Of a stretch of DNA of 12,079 nt, positions 1 through 6,600 are shown one piece after another. The position numbers and the translations under genes were made by a program. Source of the DNA: Dehalococcoidia bacterium (GTDB lineage Bacteria > Chloroflexota > Dehalococcoidia > Dehalococcoidales > W498). The stretch is from assembly GCA_030608125.1 (NCBI GenBank), contig JAUWEU010000005.1, positions 1 through 12,079 of the forward strand. The letters are read 5' to 3'. Below the pieces are notes generated by a model. That model was not told the origin of the DNA, searched no databases, and saw only the letters and a program-made list of their open reading frames with translations. Every line of letters begins with the position of its first letter. Position 1 is the first letter of the stretch.

Positions 1-855
1 GCCAAAGGTCTTGGTCTCTCGGTTCAGGCTATAGCCAAGCCTTTGGATATGGAGTTAATTGAGTTGGAGGACTGGACATGCTGTGGCTCAACTCCTTATG
101 GCTCATTAGATGAACGAGAGGCTATTTTGGTGGCAGCTCGCAACCTGGCTCTGGCTGAGAAAACCGGACTAGACCTGGTAACGCCTTGCAGTTCCTGTTT
201 CGTGACCTTATATGGAGCGAATTTGCGCTTAAAACAGCACGCTCAGTTAATGGGAGAGGTAAATGAGGCTTTAGCTGTTATTAATTTGGAGTATCACGGG
301 GAGGTGCGAGTAAGGCAGTTGATGGAAGTCCTATTTGGTGACATTACCCCTGAGATTATTGCGTCCAAGGTTAACCGACCACTTAATGGACTTAAGGTAG
401 CCCCCTACTACGGCTGCCAGATGGTTCGCCCTGATTATGGCTTTGATGACCCAGAGTCCCCCCAGTCCCTTGACCGCATAGTGGAGAGCCTGGGTGCTGA
501 GGCTGTTCCCTACCCGTTAAAGAATCGTTGCTGTGGTGGCTCTTTAATCATCCCTGAAGAGGGTCTGGCTCTAGGCTTAATTCGCAAACTACTAGAGAAT
601 GCTGTGGAGAATGGTGCTCAGTGCCTGACTACACCCTGTCCGCTGTGCCAGATGAACCTTGACGCCTATCAGAGTAAGGTAAATAGTAAATTCAAAACTA
701 ATTATAACTTGCCCGTTTTGTTCACTAGTCAGTTAATTGGCATTGCTTTAGGGATTGACCCCATATCACTGGGATTAAACACGAATATAGTTTCACCAAG
801 CCAAGTGCTAGACTATATATCCAAGGTAAAGCAGGAGGCTAACAGTGGAACCTAG
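1..855 (+). CDS. hdrB: HdrB-like heterodisulfide reductase subunit B (5' end outside window)
   Basis: This is the CCG-domain subunit that, in characterised Hdr complexes, carries the non-cubane [4Fe-4S] clusters for two-electron thiol/disulfide-type chemistry. The reading frame is open from base 1, and the codons before the TTG at 43 already read like HdrB, so the true start lies upstream. Probably about 15-20 residues are missing, including the first cysteine of the N-terminal CCG domain. Numbering codons from base 1, the remaining first-domain cysteines are C27-C28 (DWTCCGS) and C63/C66 (TPCSSC). The second domain is complete: C139 (YYGCQM), C177-C178 (NRCCGG) and C213/C216 (TPCPLC). The substrate cannot be told from sequence. 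In bacteria HdrB homologues serve many partners, and here metV/metF suggest a link to methylene-THF reduction. The gene overlaps hdrA by 11 bases. The family call is very secure; the physiological substrate is not. Confidence 0.93.
   Translation, partial: AKGLGLSVQAIAKPLDMELIELEDWTCCGSTPYGSLDEREAILVAARNLALAEKTGLDLVTPCSSCFVTLYGANLRLKQHAQLMGEVNEALAVINLEYHGEVRVRQLMEVLFGDITPEIIASKVNRPLNGLKVAPYYGCQMVRPDYGFDDPESPQSLDRIVESLGAEAVPYPLKNRCCGGSLIIPEEGLALGLIRKLLENAVENGAQCLTTPCPLCQMNLDAYQSKVNSKFKTNYNLPVLFTSQLIGIALGIDPISLGLNTNIVSPSQVLDYISKVKQEANSGT
833..838 (+). promoter_or_regulatory. Ribosome binding site setting the GTG start of hdrA (first copy)
   Basis: AGGAGG lies six bases before a GTG at 845, inside the 3' end of hdrB. 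The GTG opens a protein beginning MEPRIGVYICHCG, which matches the normal HdrA N-terminus, so the non-ATG start and the 11-base overlap with hdrB are accepted. The arrangement implies translational coupling of hdrB and hdrA. Confidence 0.8.
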
Positions 856-2803
856 AATCGGTGTTTATATCTGTCATTGTGGGAGCAATATCGCTGGCAC
901 TGTGGATGTAGAAGAGGTAACCCGGTTTGCCCAGGATTTGGATTCGGTAGTGGTGGCTCGTGATTATAAGTTTATGTGTTCTGACCCGGGGCAGGAGCTA
1001 ATTAAGAATGATATTAGGGACTTGGGGCTTAATCGGGTAGTTGTTGCCTCCTGCTCACCAACCATGCACGAGCCTACCTTTCGCCGTGCCTGTCATGAGG
1101 CAGGGGTAAATCCGTATCTATTTGAGATGGCAAATATTCGTGAGCACTGCTCGTGGGTAACTGAGGATAAACAAGAAGCTACCGAGAAGGCTAAGGCATT
1201 AGTCAGCGCTGCGGTAAGGCGAGTTTATTACCAACAGCCCTTGGAGACCAGGGAAGTTCCGGTTAACGCCAATACTCTGGTAGTGGGTGGAGGTATTGCT
1301 GGCATTCAGGCGGCGTTGAAGGTTGCTGATTCTGAGCACAAGGTCTATCTGGTGGAGAAGGAGCCCAGCATCGGAGGGCACATGGCTCAGTTGGATAAGA
1401 CATTCCCTACCCTGGATTGCTCAGCCTGTATCCTCACTCCGAAGATGACCCTGGTCGGCTCTCATCCCTATATTGAGCTAATGACCTATAGCCAGGTTGA
1501 GGAGGTTTCAGGTTATATCGGGAATTTCAAGGTTAGAATCAGGAAGAAAGCAAGGTATGTTGATGAGGATAGATGCACCGGCTGTGGCTTATGCCAAACC
1601 AAATGCCCGTGGAAGGTTGACAGTGAGTTTGATGCCGGTATAGGCAAGAGAAAGGCTATTTACACCCCCTTCCCCCAGGCAGTGCCTAATATACCGGTCA
1701 TTGATACTGAACACTGCGCCTATTTCTTAAAGGGTACCTGCCGTCTCTGTGAGAAGGTCTGTGAAGCTGAGGCTATTGATTTTGAGCAGAAAGACAAGAT
1801 TATTGAGGTAGAGGTTGGCTCTATAATTTTAGCCACTGGTTTTAATGTCTTTGACCCTACTCCTATTTATCAATATGGCTATAAGCGACTAGACAATGTT
1901 ATCACCAGCCTTGAGTTTGAGAGGATGGTTAATTCTGCCGGTCCCACTGAAGGCGAAATCGTGCTTAAAGATGGCTCACATCCGAGGAGTGTGGCTATTA
2001 TCCACTGTGTCGGCAGTAGAGATGAGAAGTATCACGAGTATTGCTCCCGAGTTTGCTGTATGTATTCTATGAAGCTTGCTCACCTGATAAAGGAGCATAC
2101 TGAGGCTGAGGTCTACGAATTCTATATTGATATTAGGAGCTTTGGTAAAGGCTTTGAGGAGTTCTACAATCGGGTTCTTAACGAAGGGACGATTTTTATC
2201 CGAGGTCGCCCAGCAGAAATAACCAACATAGCCGAAAAGCCTGAAGAAGAAGGTAAGCTCATTATTCAATTTGAGGATACCTTAATCGGCAGGCAGCGTC
2301 GCCTGCCAGTGGACATGATTATTCTAAGTTGCGCTCTTGAGCCGCAACCAGATGTTGAGGCTGTTGCCCGTCTATTTAATATCAGCCGTAGTGCCGATGG
2401 CTTCTTCCTGGAGAGACATCCCAAGCTGGACCCGGTAGCTACTATGACTGACGGAATATTTGTGGCTGGCTGCTGTCAGAGTCCCAAGGATATACCTGAT
2501 ACTGTGGCTCAGGCATCAGCGGCGGCGGCTGAGGCTCTGGCTATGATTAGCAAGGGTAAGGTGGAGATTGAGGCGGCTACTGCCGTTATTAATGAAAAAA
2601 TCTGCTCCGGCTGCCAGACCTGTAAACTCATTTGTCCCTTTGGTGCTATTTCCTTTGATGAGGAGAAAGAGGTGTGTCGGGTTAACGAAGCTCTATGCAA
2701 AGGCTGTGGCGCCTGCGTCGGTGGTTGTCCTAGTGATGCTATAAGCCTCAATCACTTTACTAATGAGCAAATCGTAGCTCAGATGGAAGGCATGCTGGTA
2801 TAG
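845..2803 (+). CDS. hdrA: HdrA-like FAD/iron-sulfur subunit, full-length copy (HdrA1)
   Basis: At 652 aa this is a normal-length HdrA, the flavin subunit that splits or merges electron pairs in Hdr complexes. The N-terminal HdrA domain (about 1-135) carries CHCG at C10/C12. A thioredoxin-reductase-like FAD domain starts with GGGIAG at 148-153 and contains the family motif FPTLDCSACILTPK. An inserted ferredoxin segment has C244, C247, C250, C254, followed by C291, C299, C302, C306. The HdrA-specific CSRVCC motif gives C400, C404, C405. A C-terminal dicluster ferredoxin has C587/590/593/597 and C618/621/624/628. No expected cysteine is missing. The start is GTG at 845 with AGGAGG six bases upstream. 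It follows hdrB with an overlap, as in many hdrBA pairs. The flavin could support bifurcation or simple electron transfer; sequence alone cannot decide. Confidence 0.94.
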   Translation: MEPRIGVYICHCGSNIAGTVDVEEVTRFAQDLDSVVVARDYKFMCSDPGQELIKNDIRDLGLNRVVVASCSPTMHEPTFRRACHEAGVNPYLFEMANIREHCSWVTEDKQEATEKAKALVSAAVRRVYYQQPLETREVPVNANTLVVGGGIAGIQAALKVADSEHKVYLVEKEPSIGGHMAQLDKTFPTLDCSACILTPKMTLVGSHPYIELMTYSQVEEVSGYIGNFKVRIRKKARYVDEDRCTGCGLCQTKCPWKVDSEFDAGIGKRKAIYTPFPQAVPNIPVIDTEHCAYFLKGTCRLCEKVCEAEAIDFEQKDKIIEVEVGSIILATGFNVFDPTPIYQYGYKRLDNVITSLEFERMVNSAGPTEGEIVLKDGSHPRSVAIIHCVGSRDEKYHEYCSRVCCMYSMKLAHLIKEHTEAEVYEFYIDIRSFGKGFEEFYNRVLNEGTIFIRGRPAEITNIAEKPEEEGKLIIQFEDTLIGRQRRLPVDMIILSCALEPQPDVEAVARLFNISRSADGFFLERHPKLDPVATMTDGIFVAGCCQSPKDIPDTVAQASAAAAEALAMISKGKVEIEAATAVINEKICSGCQTCKLICPFGAISFDEEKEVCRVNEALCKGCGACVGGCPSDAISLNHFTNEQIVAQMEGMLV

Positions 2804-2836
2804 GTGGTTGAAGATATGTCCCAGATAGGATAAGAT

Positions 2837-3088
2837 TTGAAGGTAGAGATTGATGAGATAACTATAACAATAAACGGTTCCCAACTGAGCGGTAGTGATG
2901 GGATGACCATTCTTGAGGTCGCCCAAGAAAATGGTATAGATATTCCTACCCTGTGTCATGGAGCTGAGTTTACCCCTATTGGGTCTTGTCGTACCTGCGT
3001 GGTTGAGGTGGAAGGAAATAAAGAAACCTTAGGGAATTTCCTAAGGGCAAGCAGTAATCGCGAATTTCGCTTTGGGCTGAGGAGGTGA
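2837..3088 (+). CDS. Small [2Fe-2S] ferredoxin-like protein lacking the fourth cysteine
   Basis: This 83-residue ORF resembles the N-terminal [2Fe-2S] domain of NuoG/HoxU-type proteins: ILEVAQENGIDIPTLCHG, then PIGSCRTCVVEVEG. Three ligands are visible (C40, C51, C54). The fourth, normally about 13-14 residues after the third in an ACTTPV-like context, is absent; the nearest equivalent reads RASSNREF with serines at 72-73, and the protein then stops. A start at TTG 2837 is the only sensible choice because an in-frame TAA sits at 2831, and AGGA (2827-2830) is six bases upstream. It lies between hdrA1 and hdrC, with a seven-base gap to hdrC. It may be a small electron carrier, a decayed remnant of a longer diaphorase-type subunit, or an apo-scaffold. 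A [2Fe-2S] domain upstream of an HdrC-like protein recalls the SdhB/TfrB layout, here split in two. Domain recognition is good; function is uncertain. Confidence 0.72.
   Translation: MKVEIDEITITINGSQLSGSDGMTILEVAQENGIDIPTLCHGAEFTPIGSCRTCVVEVEGNKETLGNFLRASSNREFRFGLRR
3027..3046 (+). repeat. Inverted repeat inside the 3' end of the ferredoxin-like ORF
   Basis: CCTTAGG (3027-3033) and CCTAAGG (3040-3046) are perfect inverted repeats around a six-base loop. A second, shorter palindrome, GCGAATTTCGC, lies at 3060-3070. They fall in the part of the ORF that has lost ferredoxin similarity. No T-run follows, so this is not an intrinsic terminator. It could be a transcript-processing hairpin, a protein-binding site, or chance. 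Confidence 0.5.
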
Positions 3089-3096
3089 AAGCCCAA
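3072..3096 (+). promoter_or_regulatory. Hairpin presenting the hdrC ribosome binding site in its loop
   Basis: TTGGGCT (3072-3078) pairs perfectly with AGCCCAA (3090-3096). The 11-base loop contains AGGAGGTGA (3080-3088), a very strong Shine-Dalgarno sequence that also includes the TGA stop of the preceding ORF. The last paired base is the A of the hdrC ATG. Such a fold could hold the start codon until ribosomes finishing the upstream ORF open it. Structure seen in sequence; regulatory role inferred. Confidence 0.5.
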
Positions 3097-3653
3097 TGGA
3101 TGATCAGCCAATCCGAGTATCAGAACTCGATCCAAATTTTAAGCTTAAGGTTGCAGCCCAGGAGGGTGCTCAAGACATAACTGCGTGTTTTTCCTGTGGA
3201 ACTTGTACAGCAGGGTGCCCCATTCACGAGGTATATGCTGAGCATGATCCAAGGAAGATAGCCAGAATGGTAAACCTTGGGATGATGAGAAGGGCTTTAA
3301 GTAGTTCTTATATTTGGTATTGTTCTGAGTGTTGGATCTGTGAGCAACGCTGCCCGCAGAATGTGAAGTTCTCCAGCGTGTGGGATGTCCTAAAGAATAT
3401 GGCGGCAGAAGGGGGATATACCCTTCCCGTGTCAGTCAATGGGGATATCTGCTCAGGATGTGGCATCTGTGTTACCTTATGTCCATATGAAGCTATAGAG
3501 CTCCGGGTGGAGAATCAGAGCAGGGTTGCCCATTTAGTTACCACCTTATGTAGAGGCTGTGGAGTATGTGCTGCCTGTCCATCTGGAGCAATCTCAGTCA
3601 ATCTCTTTGAAGATAAGCGGCTCTTCGCCGAAATAGAAGCCTTTGTCACATAA
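3096..3653 (+). CDS. hdrC: HdrC-like subunit fused to an HdrA-type dicluster ferredoxin tail
   Basis: This 185-residue protein has two parts. Residues 1 to about 110 are an HdrC-type dicluster domain with C31, C34, C37, C41 (CFSCGTCTAGCP) and C76, C79, C82, C86 (CSECWICEQRCP), the relay that passes electrons between HdrA and HdrB. Residues about 115-185 are a further dicluster ferredoxin that aligns well with the C-terminal tail of HdrA1, including the ending that follows the last cluster. It has C119, C122, C125, C129 and then C152, C155, C158, C161. The last motif is CxxCxxCxxC, one residue shorter than the canonical CxxCxxCxxxC. The usual helical C-terminus of HdrC is therefore replaced by ferredoxin modules. 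The start at ATG 3096 has AGGAGGTGA seven bases upstream. The next gene, hdrA2, lacks an N-terminal HdrA domain and starts 25 bases later, so this subunit probably docks to it. The HdrC call is firm; partner assignment is inferred. Confidence 0.88.
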   Translation: MDDQPIRVSELDPNFKLKVAAQEGAQDITACFSCGTCTAGCPIHEVYAEHDPRKIARMVNLGMMRRALSSSYIWYCSECWICEQRCPQNVKFSSVWDVLKNMAAEGGYTLPVSVNGDICSGCGICVTLCPYEAIELRVENQSRVAHLVTTLCRGCGVCAACPSGAISVNLFEDKRLFAEIEAFVT

Positions 3654-3678
3654 CAGGATAAATGTGAGGTAAGAGTGC

Positions 3679-6600
3679 ATGGAAATGGATACGAAATCAG
3701 AAACTAAAGAAGTAGGAGCTGTCCTGGTTTTGGGGGGAGGAATAGGCGGGATACAGGCATCTCTTGATTTAGCAGAGTCGGGCTTTCTCGCCTACTTAGT
3801 AGAATCATCTCCTGCCATTGGCGGTGTAATGGCTCAATTAGACAAGACCTTCCCCACTAATGACTGTTCAATGTGTATCCTCTCCCCCAAGCTAGTAGAA
3901 TGCGGCAGGCACTTTAATATCGAACTCATAACCTATGCAGAGCTGAAGGAGATATCTGGAGAAGCTGGGAACTTCCGAGTCAAGATTCTTAAGAAACCCA
4001 GGTATGTCGATCTGGCGAAGTGCACTGGCTGCGCTGAATGTGAAAGTGCTTGTCCTGTAGAGATAAGTTCAGAGTTTAATAAGGGTCTATCAAATAGACA
4101 CGCCATCTATCGACCGTATCCACAGGCAATCCCCAATGCCTATACAATAGAAAAGGCTGGGATTTCGCCTTGCAGGGATAGCTGCCCGGCGGGCGTAAAA
4201 GTTCAGGGATATGTTGCCTTAACCTCACAAGGCAAGTTTACAGAGGCTTTGGGTGTGATTAGGGACACGCTTCCATTCCCATCAATATGCGGCAGGGTAT
4301 GCCACCACCCTTGTGAGAACGAATGTAACAGAAAAGATGTAGATGAGTCTGTCTCAACTCGACTCTTGCATAGGTTCATTGCAGATTGGGCAAGGGAAAA
4401 TGGCGAGGAGCCTCCGGAAGCTATACAGCCGACGAGGGAAGAGAAGGTCGCCATTATTGGGGCAGGACCTTCGGGACTGACCTGTGCCCTGAGACTACTA
4501 GAAAAGGGGTATCCTACCACCATCTTTGAGGCATCTGATAAAGCCGGCGGCATGATTGCAAGCTGTATTCCTGATTATCGAAGTCCGAAAGAAATGGCCA
4601 ACTACGAAATAGACCGCCTACTTGCCTACGGGATAGAATTGAGGACAAATACGAAAGTTGGCAGGGATATAACCCTTGAGGAACTCCGGAAAGAATATAA
4701 AGCAATCTATATAGCCATAGGCGCACAAAATCCAGCAAGGCTCCCAGTAGAAGGAGCAGAAGCCAAGGGCGTACTTTATGGTTTGCCCTTCTTGAGAGAT
4801 GTGAAGTCAGGAGAGAAAATCGAAGACTTTGGGCAGAGGGTGATAGTCATTGGAGGTGGTAATGTAGGTATCGACTGCGCTAAATCTGCACTGAGGGTAG
4901 GAGCAAAAGAGGTTCACCTTGTCTGCCTCGAGACAAGAGACCTGACTTCTAAAGATAGGATGCCTGCTCATGACTGGGAGATAGAGGAGGCAGAGGAGGA
5001 AGGGGTGGTCATCCACGGCTCATTGGGACCAAGAAAGATACTGAGCCGGGATGGGAGGACGACTGGTTTGGAGACTCAGGTTTGCACCTCTGTCTATGAA
5101 GATGATGGCAGGTTTGCGCCAAAGTTCTCGGAAGAAGCAGGACCTACTATAGAGGCAGATACGGTGATAATCGCTATTGGTCAGAGGCCAGACCTTACAG
5201 GCTTTGAGGACGTGGAGCAAACCCCACGGCGAACCATTAAGGCGGATGAGATTACACTGGAGACAAACCTTCCCGGTGTTTTCTCTGGGGGTGATATTGT
5301 TAGGGGTCCAGCATCTGTTATTGAGGCGGTGGCCCATGGGAATGAAGCCGCCGAATCCATAGACAGATTCTTAAACGGAGTCGACCTTAAAGAGGGGAGG
5401 GTGAGAGAAGTTCAGGTTGCACCTCTTCCTGAGAGAAAGATAGAGGAGAAAGGAAGAGTTGAGGTACTAAAAAGAGCACCCCAGGAGCGTGTGAAAGACT
5501 TCGATGAAATAGAACCTGGTCTCAGCCAGGAGGCTGCCGTAGAGGAAGCAAATAGGTGTCTAAACTGCGCTGTTTGCTCAGAGTGCCTGCAGTGTGTAGC
5601 GGCATGTAAAGCAGATGCCATAGATCACCAACAGAAGGAAGAGATAATCGAGCTCAATGTGGGTTCCGTGATATTAGCTCCTGGGTTTGATGAATTTGAC
5701 GCCCAATTGAAGCCTGAATATGGTTATGAGAGATTTCCTAATGTAATTACTAGCACTCAGTTTGAGCGAATACTCTCTGCCTCTGGGCCATTCCAGGGTC
5801 ACATTCAAAGACCTTCGGATGGGAAAGAGCCCAAATCGATAGCCTTTATTCAATGTGTCGGCTCCCGAGATTTTTCCTGCGACAGGCCTTATTGTTCCTC
5901 AGTTTGCTGCACCTATGCAATTAAGGAGGCGATAATAGCTAAAGAGCACGCCAAGGGTGTAGAGTGTACCATCTTCTATATGGATATGCGTACTTATGGG
6001 AAGGATTTTGATAAATACCTACAGCGGGCTAAAGCAGAGTACGGGGTAAGATTCATCCGTTGTCGGATATCGGAAGTGGAACAGGACGTGGAGACTGACA
6101 AGTTAGTGATAAAGTACGAATCTGAAGATGGTGGGTTATTTACCGAAGAATTCGAACTGGTGGTCCTCTCCGTAGGTTTGGGTCCTCCTAAGCAGGCAGC
6201 CGAGCTGGCAGATAAGCTGGGGATTGAACTCAATGAGTTTCATTTTGCCAAGACAGAGCCATTCAAGCCAGTGGAGACCTCTAGAGCTGGTATATTCGTC
6301 TGCGGAGCGTTTAGTGGGCCTAAAGATATTCCAGAGACAGTGATGCAAGCTAGTGGCGCTGCGGCTTGTGCTGAAGCTTTACTCTCCCCGTCAAGAGGTA
6401 GCTTGGTAAGAGAGAAGGAATTTCCTCCTGAAATTGATATCACTGGCCAAGAGCCAAGGATTGGCATCTTCGTCTGCCACTGCGGAATAAATATCGGTGG
6501 ATATGTAAATGTCCCTCAAGTAGCTGAATACGCCAAAACCCTCCCCGGTGTCGTTTATGCTGAGGACAATCTCTACACCTGCTCTCAGGACACTCAGGAG

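Noticed and set aside
43..855. TTG at 43 as the start of hdrB
   Set aside because: The frame is open back to base 1 and the upstream codons fit the HdrB N-terminal domain; the true start is outside the window.
3001..3088. Frameshift hiding the missing fourth cysteine of the [2Fe-2S] ORF
   Set aside because: I read the other two forward frames across this segment; both hit stops early and neither gives a ferredoxin-like CTTPV segment.
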